Shown here piece after piece: positions 55,573-62,797 of a stretch of 64,000 nucleotides of DNA; the stretch's first letter is position 1; each line of letters opens with the position of its first letter. The stretch spans positions 1 to 64,000 of the forward strand of contig NZ_JAAGLY010000030.1 of NCBI RefSeq assembly GCF_010548375.1. Reading direction: 5' to 3'. The translations under genes and the position numbers were made by a program. The notes beneath the pieces are model-generated. The model was given only the letters and a program-made list of their open reading frames with translations, was not told the DNA's origin and ran no database searches. The stretch is from Streptomyces sp. SID13726. Its GTDB lineage: Bacteria > Actinomycetota > Actinomycetes > Streptomycetales > Streptomycetaceae.

Positions 55573-56214
55573 ATGGTGAGCAGCGAGGAGACGAAAGCGC
55601 AGGTCGACTCCGGGTCCCGGGGCTCCAGGCCGCGCGGCCGTCCCCGTTCCTTCGATCGTGAGACCGCGCTGGAGAAGGCGATCCTGGCCTTCTGGGAGCG
55701 TGGGTACGAAGCCACCTCCGTCTCGGACCTCACCCGTGTGATGGACATCGGCGCCCCGAGCCTCTACGCGGCCTTCGGCGACAAGCGCTCCCTCTTCGAG
55801 GAGGCCGTCAGCGTCTACGGCACCCGGTACGCCGCCTTCGCCGACCGCGCGCTCACCGAGGAGCCCACCGCCCGCGCCCCCGTCGCCCGCACCCTGCGCG
55901 AGGCCGCCCGGGCGTACACCGACCCCGACCGCCCGCACGGCTGCCTCTTCGCCCACGCGGCCATCAACTGCACGACCCCTGAGGTCGCGGACCTGCTGCG
56001 GGACCGGCGCAACGCCACGATCGCCGCCTTCGAGAGCCGTATCCGGGCCGACATCGCCGCCGGTGCCCTGCCCGTCGGCACCGACGCCGGTGCCCTCGCC
56101 CGGCACAGCGGTGCGATCGTGCACGGCATGTCCCAGCAGGCGCGCGACGGCGCGAGCCGGTCCGAGCTGGAGGCGGTCGCCGAAATTGCCATGGCCATCT
56201 GGCCCCGCACATGA
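55573..56214 (+). CDS. TetR/AcrR-family regulator
   Basis: A 213-residue regulator. The helix-turn-helix is at about 40-62 (TSVSDLTRVMDIGAPSLYAAFGDKRSLF); the C-terminal ligand domain has LFAHAAINCTTPEVADLL. The N-terminal 20 residues are basic and flexible. It is divergent from the SDR-like gene, the usual arrangement of a local TetR repressor with its target. Confidence 0.88.
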   Translation: MVSSEETKAQVDSGSRGSRPRGRPRSFDRETALEKAILAFWERGYEATSVSDLTRVMDIGAPSLYAAFGDKRSLFEEAVSVYGTRYAAFADRALTEEPTARAPVARTLREAARAYTDPDRPHGCLFAHAAINCTTPEVADLLRDRRNATIAAFESRIRADIAAGALPVGTDAGALARHSGAIVHGMSQQARDGASRSELEAVAEIAMAIWPRT

Positions 56215-56321
56215 ACCCACACGCGTTAGGCTGCGTGATGGTTGCTAGGGCGTCCGAGTAGTTGGCTCCCGCGAGGGAAAGCTCCAACAACAAACAGGCT
56301 CCAACGCATGGACACACCTAG

Positions 56322-56333
56322 TGGTCTAGTCCA
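56322..56333. promoter_or_regulatory. dre-like site upstream of the histidine kinase gene
   Basis: TGGTCTAGTCCA is identical to the dasR-proximal site at 47446-47457 and is one base away from the consensus. It lies 244 bp before the kinase start, in a 362-bp gap (56215-56576) that contains no other gene. The surrounding CTAGTGGTCTAGTCCACAAT is palindromic over more than the core. Confidence 0.8.
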
Positions 56334-56576
56334 CAATTGAAGCGCGACTTCCGCCCTCCCCGCACAGGAGGACGGACCGAGGAACCGGAGCTCTCTGCCC
56401 TGACTGCCCCGGGTCCTCATCCTTCGGCCGACCGGGACCGCACACCCCACGGCCGATGCTGCTCCGGGCTGCGGTGCCGGGAAGGTTGAGGGTCCTTCCC
56501 AGGCGCCGCGGCCCGCGGGTGTTTTCTGGACCGGTGTTTTTAGGTCACTCACATACCGCCAGGTACGCTCGCATCC

Positions 56577-58052
56577 GTGCCCTCCATGAACGAACTGGTC
56601 CGCCAGCACACCGCCCTCGACGACTCCGACCTCGAGTGGCTCCATCTGCTGGTCTCGGAGTGGCAGCTGCTCTCCGACCTCTCCTTCGCCGACCTCGTCC
56701 TGTGGGTCCCCACCCGCGACGGCACTCGCTATGTCTCGGTGGCGCAGATGCGCCCCAACACCGGCCCCACCTCCTACCAGGACGACATGGTCGGCCACCT
56801 CGTCCCGCGCGGCCGCCGCCCCCTGCTGGACGCGGCGCTCGACGAGGGTCGGATCGTGCGCGAGGGCGACCCGGAGTGGCGCGAGGAGGTCCCAGTCCGC
56901 GTCGAGTCGATTCCGGTACGACGGGAGGGGCGCGTCCTCGGTGTCATCGCGCGCAACACCAACCTGCTGACCGTCCGCACCCCGAGTCGGCTCGAACTGA
57001 CCTATCTCCAGAGCGCGTCGGACCTGGCGCAGATGATCGCGGCCGGCTCCTTCCCGTTCCCCAACCAGCAGATGGACATGGACGCGGCCCCGCGCGGCGG
57101 CGACGGCCTGATCCGCCTCGACGGCGACGGCATCGTCCAGTACGCCTCCCCGAACGCCCTGTCCGCCTACCACCGCATGGGTCTCGCCTCCGACCTCGTC
57201 GGCCAGCACCTCGGCCGGACCACCGCCGAACTCGCCCCCACCCGTGGCCCGGTGGACGAGGCGCTCGCCAAGGTGGCCAGTGGCTGGGCGCCCCGGGAGT
57301 TCGAGATCGAGGCCCACGACGGGGTCATCCAGTTCCGCGCGATCCCGCTCAAGCCCAAGGGCACCCGCATCGGTTCGCTGGTCCTGCTCCGGGACGTCAC
57401 CGAACTGCGCCGCCGTGAGCGCGAGTTGATCACCAAGGACGCGACCATCCGGGAGATCCATCACCGGGTGAAGAACAACCTCCAGACGGTCGCCGCCCTG
57501 CTCCGCCTCCAGGCCCGGCGCATCGAGTCCGACCGTGGCCGCGAGGCGCTGGAGGAGGCGGTCCGTCGCGTCGGCTCGATCGCGATCGTGCACGAGACGC
57601 TGTCCCAGAACCTGGACGAGCGCGTGGAGTTCGACGAGATCGCCGACCGGGTCCTCGCCATGGTCGCCGAGATCTCGCCGGGCAAGGTGACCGGCCGGCG
57701 CAGCGGACGCTTCGGCATCCTCGACGCCGAGGTCGCCACCCCGCTGTCGATGGTCCTGACCGAGGTCCTCCAGAACGCCCTGGAGCACGGCTTCCGCGAG
57801 GGCGAGACCGGCACCGTCGAGGTCTCGGCTGTCCGCGGCGGTACGACGAAGGAGGCCCGCCTCCTCGTCACCGTCCAGGACGACGGAGTCGGCCTGCCCG
57901 AGGGCTTCGACCCGCACACCGCGGGCAACCTGGGCCTTCAGATCGTACGGACGCTGGTGGAGGGGGAGTTGGGCGGCACGTTCGACATGGTCCCGGCGCC
58001 GGAGGGTGGGACCCGGGTGATCCTGGACGTGCCGGTGCAGGCTCACAAGTAA
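56577..58052 (+). CDS. pdtaS: PdtaS-like sensor histidine kinase
   Basis: A 491-residue cytosolic kinase with no membrane helices. It has a GAF-like N-terminal domain (about 1-150), a PAS-like domain (about 170-275), a HisKA_2 phosphoacceptor region EIHHRVKNNLQTVAALL with His295/His296, and a HATPase_c domain ending DDGVGLPEGF to GGTRVILDVP. This is the architecture of Mycobacterium PdtaS, which signals to the RNA-binding antiterminator PdtaR, and the neighbouring whiB1-type gene is also shared with Mycobacterium. The start is GTG 56577; ATG 56586 is possible. Confidence 0.88.
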   Translation: MPSMNELVRQHTALDDSDLEWLHLLVSEWQLLSDLSFADLVLWVPTRDGTRYVSVAQMRPNTGPTSYQDDMVGHLVPRGRRPLLDAALDEGRIVREGDPEWREEVPVRVESIPVRREGRVLGVIARNTNLLTVRTPSRLELTYLQSASDLAQMIAAGSFPFPNQQMDMDAAPRGGDGLIRLDGDGIVQYASPNALSAYHRMGLASDLVGQHLGRTTAELAPTRGPVDEALAKVASGWAPREFEIEAHDGVIQFRAIPLKPKGTRIGSLVLLRDVTELRRRERELITKDATIREIHHRVKNNLQTVAALLRLQARRIESDRGREALEEAVRRVGSIAIVHETLSQNLDERVEFDEIADRVLAMVAEISPGKVTGRRSGRFGILDAEVATPLSMVLTEVLQNALEHGFREGETGTVEVSAVRGGTTKEARLLVTVQDDGVGLPEGFDPHTAGNLGLQIVRTLVEGELGGTFDMVPAPEGGTRVILDVPVQAHK

Positions 58053-58138
58053 GCCGGTGCAAGCTCACGAGTGAGCCTGTGCGGGCGAGCAAGTAAGCCG
58101 GTGCAGGCCCACATGTAAGGCCGTAGGGCGACAAGTGG
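58031..58138. repeat. 22-bp tandem repeats carrying the kinase stop codon
   Basis: Four 22-bp units at 58031-58052, 58053-58074, 58075-58096 and 58097-58118, each starting GCCGGTGC or similar and ending TAA or TGA, plus a degenerate fifth. The first unit encodes the last residues (PVQAHK) and the stop of the kinase. Confidence 0.9.
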
Positions 58139-58168
58139 CGCCGTACCCAAGGCCGGTGGGCAGCAAAA

Positions 58169-58197
58169 AGCCCCGGACCGTTCAGGGGTCCGGGGCT
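58169..58197 (-). terminator. Rho-independent terminator of wblE
   Basis: On the minus strand, AGCCCCGGACC pairs with its perfect complement and is followed by TTTTT. It may also stop the kinase transcript from the other side. Confidence 0.88.
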
Positions 58198-58318
58198 CAA
58201 ATGCTCGTTGCCAGCGTGTGCTGCGCATCGGGGGTACTGCGCGCTGCGGCTCGGGGGCGGGAGAAGCGTACGCGGTGTACGCGCCGCCAAGCTCAGGCTG
58301 TTTTGCGGGGCGGGTGTG

Positions 58319-58576
58319 TCAGGCAGAAGCCTGACGGGCCCGGTTGCGGGCGGCACGGCGCTTCATGGCGCGACGCTCGTCCTCGCTGAGACCACCCCAG
58401 ACGCCGGAGTCCTGGCCGGACTCGAGCGCCCACTGCAGACACTGATCCATAACGGGGCAGCGACGGCAGACGGCCTTGGCTTCCTCGATCTGCAGCAGCG
58501 CAGGACCGGTGTTGCCGATGGGGAAGAAGAGCTCGGGGTCTTCCTCGCGGCAAACGGCGTTGTGACGCCAGTCCAT
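58319..58576 (-). CDS. wblE: WhiB-family iron-sulfur regulator WblE
   Basis: An 85-residue WhiB-like protein. The four [4Fe-4S] ligands are Cys9, Cys37, Cys40 and Cys46, the turn is GVWGG at 58-62, and the basic C-terminal helix is RRAMKRRAARNRAR. It is the WblE/WhiB1 type, essential in mycobacteria, which binds the primary sigma factor. The divergent position next to a PdtaS-like kinase is shared with Mycobacterium. Confidence 0.96.
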   Translation of the reverse strand: MDWRHNAVCREEDPELFFPIGNTGPALLQIEEAKAVCRRCPVMDQCLQWALESGQDSGVWGGLSEDERRAMKRRAARNRARQASA

Positions 58577-58897
58577 GGCTGCTACCTCTCCTTGGTATTA
58601 CGTGCAAGTTGCTTGTGAATGTGAACGCTTTCACGAATCCCTCAACAAGTGAAGGGCCGATCGCCGAGTCTTCCCCGGCGTGGTCCTGTGGATTGAAGAG
58701 GGGTTCCGGTGGTCGGTGGACGCTGGTGTTGCGGGCTGTCCCGACCGCCACGTAGAGACTCGCAAACCTCAGCGGCGGATACAACCCCTTCCGGAAAGTT
58801 TTTTTTGATTCCTCGGTGTCGACTAGGTCACAGCCGTACTTCCATGGGGTGGACCCTGGCCTAAACGTTCGAGTGAAAGGACTTACGCCCTTTCTGC
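58577..58897. other. Long untranslated region upstream of wblE
   Basis: A 321-bp gap between wblE and the lipid kinase gene holds no credible gene. It contains the palindrome GTGAACGCTTTCAC (58621-58634), a run of eight T (from about 58799) and the wblE promoter region. It is notably less GC-rich than its neighbours. Confidence 0.6.
58621..58634. promoter_or_regulatory. Palindrome in the wblE leader
   Basis: GTGAA-CGCT-TTCAC is a near-perfect palindrome 45-58 bp before the wblE start. The GTGA/TCAC arms resemble BldD- or LacI-type operators. Confidence 0.45.
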
Positions 58898-59866
58898 TCA
58901 CACAATCACACGCAGTGCACGGCGTACGCCTGTGAACGTCACGCTCGTACGCAGTCCGAGGTGGTCGCCGTCCATCTGGAGGGGTAGGGGCACCTTCGAA
59001 TGCAAGGTGAACTGGTCCAGGTCATGCAGGGACACCGCGTGCTTGCCCTGGGGGCCGCGTTCGGGGGACGAAGTGAGCAACTGCGTGCCATATCGGGCGA
59101 TCGCGGTCGTCGTCATACGGCTGAGACCGAGTACGTCGAGGCCTTTATCGAACGAGGCCTTAGGCGACGCGTACATCGGGTGATTGCCCAGGAAGGTCCA
59201 CGGAGAGGTGTTCGAGACTATGGAAAGGACCAGATCGGTCACCGGCTCCGCGTCCGGACGTTCCAGGGTGATCGTGCCGTGCCGGCGGTGCGCTTCTCCG
59301 AAGAACTGGCGCAAAGCCTGGCGGACGTAGAGAGCGTGTGTGGATTTCCTGCCGCGTTCGCGCTGCTGCTCGACCCGGCCGACCACACCGGCGTCGAATC
59401 CGAGCCCCGCGTTGAAGGTGAACCACCGTCCCGGCACGGCTTCGTCCTCGGTGCCGGGTGTCCCGGAGGCCATGCCCAGGCCGACCGTGCGCACGCTGCC
59501 CTCGCGCAGGGCGTCGAGGAGGGCGCCGGTCGCCTCGACGGCGTCGTTGGGCAGACCGAGGGCGCGGGCGAAGACGTTGGTGGAGCCGCCGGGGACCACG
59601 GCCAGACCGGGGAGGTTGTCCGGGTCGGGACCGGCGTGCAGCAGGCCGTTGACCACCTCGTTGACCGTGCCGTCGCCGCCGAGGGCCACGACCAGGTCGA
59701 TGTCCTTGCTCTCCGCGGCCTGCCGGCCCAGGTCGCGCGCGTGGCCGCGGTACTCGGTGGTGACCGCCTCGAGCTTCATCTCGCTCGCGAGCGCGTGGAT
59801 CAGGACATCGCGCGTACGTGCGCTTGTGGTGGTTGCCGCCGGATTGACCACGAGAAGTGCACGCAT
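58898..59866 (-). CDS. Diacylglycerol kinase family lipid kinase
   Basis: A 322-residue soluble lipid kinase of the DgkB/YegS group. The nucleotide loop is ALGGDGTVNEVVNGLL near residue 65, PGGSTNVFARALGLP follows, and the later domain includes FTFNAGLGFDAGVV. It phosphorylates diacylglycerol or a related lipid at the membrane. The ATG at 59866 gives the family start MRALLVVNPAA. Confidence 0.92.
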   Translation of the reverse strand: MRALLVVNPAATTTSARTRDVLIHALASEMKLEAVTTEYRGHARDLGRQAAESKDIDLVVALGGDGTVNEVVNGLLHAGPDPDNLPGLAVVPGGSTNVFARALGLPNDAVEATGALLDALREGSVRTVGLGMASGTPGTEDEAVPGRWFTFNAGLGFDAGVVGRVEQQRERGRKSTHALYVRQALRQFFGEAHRRHGTITLERPDAEPVTDLVLSIVSNTSPWTFLGNHPMYASPKASFDKGLDVLGLSRMTTTAIARYGTQLLTSSPERGPQGKHAVSLHDLDQFTLHSKVPLPLQMDGDHLGLRTSVTFTGVRRALRVIV

Positions 59867-60035
59867 GGGTTGCAGCGTACCTACTGGGTGGTACCGGGCA
59901 CAGGCCGAGGTAGGGATCACGTAAGACTTCGGCACGTGAACCTTGCCACGGGGGCGTGGGTCAACCCGTGAGCAGTGCCGTGCGTTGCCCGCTCCTCGCC
60001 GCGGGGGCGCCGGGGGCGAGGGCTACCCTTCAGGG

Positions 60036-60485
60036 GTGAGCAGCGAGCAGACTCCCACCACCTCCGAGACCGCCGGCCCGCGCCCGCGGCGCCTGACGTA
60101 CGCCGCCGCCCTTGCCGGACTGGAAGGGCTCGCGCTCGTCGCCGGGGGCGTCTGGATGCTCGTGGAGGGTTTCGCGGGCGACCCCGACGACCGGCAGTCC
60201 GCCGTCACCGGCGGCATCACCCTGATCGTCCTCGCGCTGCTGCCGCTGCTCGCCGCGCGCGGGCTGCTCGGCCGGCGCAGCTGGAGCCGGGGCCCGGCCG
60301 TCATCACGCAGATCATGGCGCTGCCCGTGGCCTACAACCTGCTCCAGGCCGACAGTGTGGCGATCCCGGCGGGCATCGCCCTCGCGGTCGTCGCGGTGGC
60401 CGCGCTGATCCTGCTGGTCAACCCGGCGACGACCCAGGCCCTCGGCATCAGGGGACCGGGCCGGGCCCAGGACGGCAAACAGTAG
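60036..60485 (+). CDS. Four-helix integral membrane protein
   Basis: A 149-residue protein with a short Ser/Thr/Pro-rich cytoplasmic N-terminus and about four hydrophobic helices (20-43, 55-75, 85-105, 110-130). The GTG at 60036 is chosen because TACCCT lies 9-14 bases upstream, which suggests a near-leaderless transcript; earlier in-frame ATGs add an improbable Arg/Gly-rich leader. Similar genes occur at this place in actinobacteria; function unknown. Confidence 0.8.
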   Translation: MSSEQTPTTSETAGPRPRRLTYAAALAGLEGLALVAGGVWMLVEGFAGDPDDRQSAVTGGITLIVLALLPLLAARGLLGRRSWSRGPAVITQIMALPVAYNLLQADSVAIPAGIALAVVAVAALILLVNPATTQALGIRGPGRAQDGKQ

Positions 60486-60612
60486 CCGTGGCCGACCGCA
60501 GTCCCGGGGGCGCGGCGGTGGCCGTAGGGCGGCTGCAGTCGTCGTAGGGCGGCCGCAGCCGTCGTAGGACCGAAGCGGCGGTCGGGATTCCGGGCCCGCC
60601 GCTGTCCGGGGC

Positions 60613-61779
60613 CTACTCCTCGACGAGGAGCTTCTCCCGCAGCTGGGCGAGGGTGCGGGCCAGCAGGCGGGAGACGTGCATCTGGGAGATGCCGACCTCC
60701 TGCGCGATCTGCGACTGGGTCATGTTGCCGAAGAAGCGCAGCAGCAGGATCCGCTTCTCGCGCGGGGGCAGGTCCTCGAGCAGGGGCTTGAGGGACTCGC
60801 GGTACTCGACGCCCTCCAGCGCCTCGTCCTCCGCGCCCAGGGTGTCCGCCACCGCCGGGGACTCGTCGTCGGTGTCGGGGACGTCCAGGGACAGCGTGGA
60901 GTACGCGTTGGCGGACTCCAGGCCCTCCAGGACCTCCTCCTCCGAGATGCCCAGCTTCTCGGCGAGTTCATGGACCGTGGGGGAGCGGCCGTGCAGCTGG
61001 GAGAGCTCCGCCGTCGCCGTGGTGAGCGCGAGGCGCAGCTCCTGGAGCCTGCGCGGGACACGGACCGCCCAGCCCTTGTCGCGGAAGTGGCGCTTGATCT
61101 CGCCGACGACCGTCGGGGTCGCGTACGTCGAGAACTCGACGCCGCGGTCCGGGTCGAAGCGGTCGACCGACTTGATCAGGCCGATGGTGGCGACCTGGGT
61201 GAGGTCGTCGAGCGGCTCGCCGCGGTTGCGGAAGCGGCGCGCGAGGTGCTCGACGAGCGGCAGGTGCATCCGCACCAGCCGGTTGCGCAGCTCCGCGTAC
61301 TCCGGGCTGCCGTCCTTCAGCGCGCGCAGTTCGACGAACAGCGCGCGTGCCCCGCTGCGGTCCTGTGGATCGTGCTGCGGGGCAGGCGTGTTGTTCGCGC
61401 CCGCCGCGCCGTCCTCTGCGTTTCGCTCGTGCTCGCTCATCGTCCCGCCCGTCGCCCTTCCACGAGCCCTCGCCTCCGTCCGGGCCGGGAAGACCCCGGT
61501 CCGCCCTGCCGGAGGCGCGCCCTGCACGGCACCTTTCCGATCATGCCGTCCGTCGTCCAGGAAGCCGGCCGCCGTCGTGTCGCCGGCGTCCTCCTCCGGG
61601 TGCGGCCGGGCCTGCTCGGGGATGCCGTCGATGCCGTCCGCCATGCGTCGGGAACCGTCGAGGCCGTCGCCGTCCAGGCGGTCGGCGTCGCTCGGGCAGG
61701 GAGGGCGGTGACCACCCTCGGCCGGCAGCTCCCGTGTGCCGCGCTCTTCGTCCCGCACCGGCCCGTCCCCGTTCCTCAC
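60613..61779 (-). CDS. sigH: Stress sigma factor SigH (SigB/F/G type) with N-terminal extension
   Basis: Sigma factor of the SigB/SigF type. Regions 2-4 are clear (LPLVEHLARRFRNRGEPLDDL, YATPTVVGEIKRHFRDKGW, QSQIAQEVGISQMHVSRLLAR). The core protein of 275 residues starts at ATG 61440. The frame runs open upstream to a GTG at 61779 that overlaps the anti-sigma stop (GTGA), giving 388 residues with an acidic extension; ATG 61644 is a further internal start. Several SigH isoforms from different starts and from processing are known in Streptomyces coelicolor, so the long form is used here. Confidence 0.85.
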   Translation of the reverse strand: MRNGDGPVRDEERGTRELPAEGGHRPPCPSDADRLDGDGLDGSRRMADGIDGIPEQARPHPEEDAGDTTAAGFLDDGRHDRKGAVQGAPPAGRTGVFPARTEARARGRATGGTMSEHERNAEDGAAGANNTPAPQHDPQDRSGARALFVELRALKDGSPEYAELRNRLVRMHLPLVEHLARRFRNRGEPLDDLTQVATIGLIKSVDRFDPDRGVEFSTYATPTVVGEIKRHFRDKGWAVRVPRRLQELRLALTTATAELSQLHGRSPTVHELAEKLGISEEEVLEGLESANAYSTLSLDVPDTDDESPAVADTLGAEDEALEGVEYRESLKPLLEDLPPREKRILLLRFFGNMTQSQIAQEVGISQMHVSRLLARTLAQLREKLLVEE

Positions 61780-62189
61780 GCCGGCCCGGGTCCCGCGCCG
61801 CGCTGTTTGTAGAGGCTGATCGAAACGGTCTTGTCCTCGTCCACGGCCGACGAGACCTTGCCCGCGAGGGCCGAGAGCACGGTCCAGGCGAAGGTGTCCC
61901 GCGAGGGTGCGTGACCGTCCGTGGTCGGGGCCGAGACGGTGACCTCCAGCGAGTCGTCGACGAGGCGGAAGACACAGCTGAGCACCGAGCCGGGCACGGC
62001 CTGCTGGAGCAGGATCGCGCAGGCCTCGTCCACCGCGATGCGCAGGTCCTCGATCTCGTCGAGGGTGAAGTCCAAACGGGCCGCGAGGCCGGCCGTGGCC
62101 GTCCGCAGCACCGACAGGTAGGCACCCGCGGCCGGCAGCCGGACTTCCACGAAGTCCTGGGTCGCGGGCTCGCCTGCGATCTGGGACAC
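61776..62189 (-). CDS. ushX: Anti-sigma factor for SigH (UshX/PrsH)
   Basis: A 137-residue HATPase-fold anti-sigma factor of the RsbW/SpoIIAB type (LDEIEDLRIAVDEACAIL is the ATP-binding N-box region). Also called PrsH. The GTG at 62189 is preferred because GGAGGTGAG precedes it at 5 bp; GTG 62195 and TTG 62201 lie inside that site. Its stop overlaps the long sigH start, so binding partner and sigma factor are made together. Confidence 0.9.
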   Translation of the reverse strand: MSQIAGEPATQDFVEVRLPAAGAYLSVLRTATAGLAARLDFTLDEIEDLRIAVDEACAILLQQAVPGSVLSCVFRLVDDSLEVTVSAPTTDGHAPSRDTFAWTVLSALAGKVSSAVDEDKTVSISLYKQRGAGPGPA

Positions 62190-62322
62190 CCTCACCTCCA
62201 AGGTGGTACAAGCTTTTCGGGGCCGAGGGTCGCCCCCCGGGGTAACGCGACGTGTGGTTCAGCGGTGACGCTACCGCGCTCTCGACTTTCCTGTCCCCGG
62301 GACCCCAACCCCTTGCCGTTAC

Positions 62323-62339
62323 TCACAGTAAAACTGTGA
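62323..62339. promoter_or_regulatory. 17-bp palindrome in the ushX-sigH promoter
   Basis: TCACAGT-AAA-ACTGTGA is a perfect 7-bp inverted repeat with a 3-bp spacer, 134-150 bp before the ushX start. The TCAC/GTGA arms are BldD-like, and BldD is reported to repress a sigH promoter in Streptomyces coelicolor. Confidence 0.65.
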
Positions 62340-62449
62340 ACACGCTCCGTGTCTAGGGGTTTGCGGCTCCAATTGGGAAGAACGCGCGCCGGGTTGACGT
62401 ACCCAGACGTCAGACGGTCGAACCGTCCTGGGAACCCGGGGCTCCAGGG

Positions 62450-62710
62450 TCACACAAGGACATGGTCCACGAAGCACCAACGCCAGTTCTCACCCGGTTC
62501 GTGGGTCCGCATGACCGGGTGGTCGGAGTCCTTGTGGTGCTTCGTCGCGTGCTGTCCCGGCGAGGAGTCGCAGCAGCCGACGTGACCGCAGGACAGGCAC
62601 AGCCGCAGTTGCACCGGGTGGGTGCCGTCCCTCAGGCACTCCGGACACGTGTCGCTGAGCGGCTCGGGTTCCGGGTGCGGCAGCGCGTCGGAGTGCGTGC
62701 ACTGTTTCAT
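62450..62710 (-). CDS. UBP-type zinc-finger protein
   Basis: An 86-residue protein consisting of one UBP-type (ZnF-UBP) finger. Zinc ligands: CTH, CPEC, CLSCGHVGCCD, HATKHHKDSDHPV. In eukaryotes this finger binds the C-terminus of ubiquitin; free bacterial copies are common in Streptomyces with unknown partners. The ATG at 62710 starts right before the first Cys. Confidence 0.9.
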   Translation of the reverse strand: MKQCTHSDALPHPEPEPLSDTCPECLRDGTHPVQLRLCLSCGHVGCCDSSPGQHATKHHKDSDHPVMRTHEPGENWRWCFVDHVLV

Positions 62711-62797
62711 GATTGCCAGGTTACGACGGCCGCGCGGACGGCCGCGCGGAAAAATCGAGGGCGGGCACCTGACGATGGACGAGGGCGGGCGAGGGTC

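Noticed and set aside
59943..60035. Upstream in-frame start for the small membrane protein
   Set aside because: It would add an Arg/Gly/Pro-rich leader and cover the likely promoter; GTG at 60036 is better.
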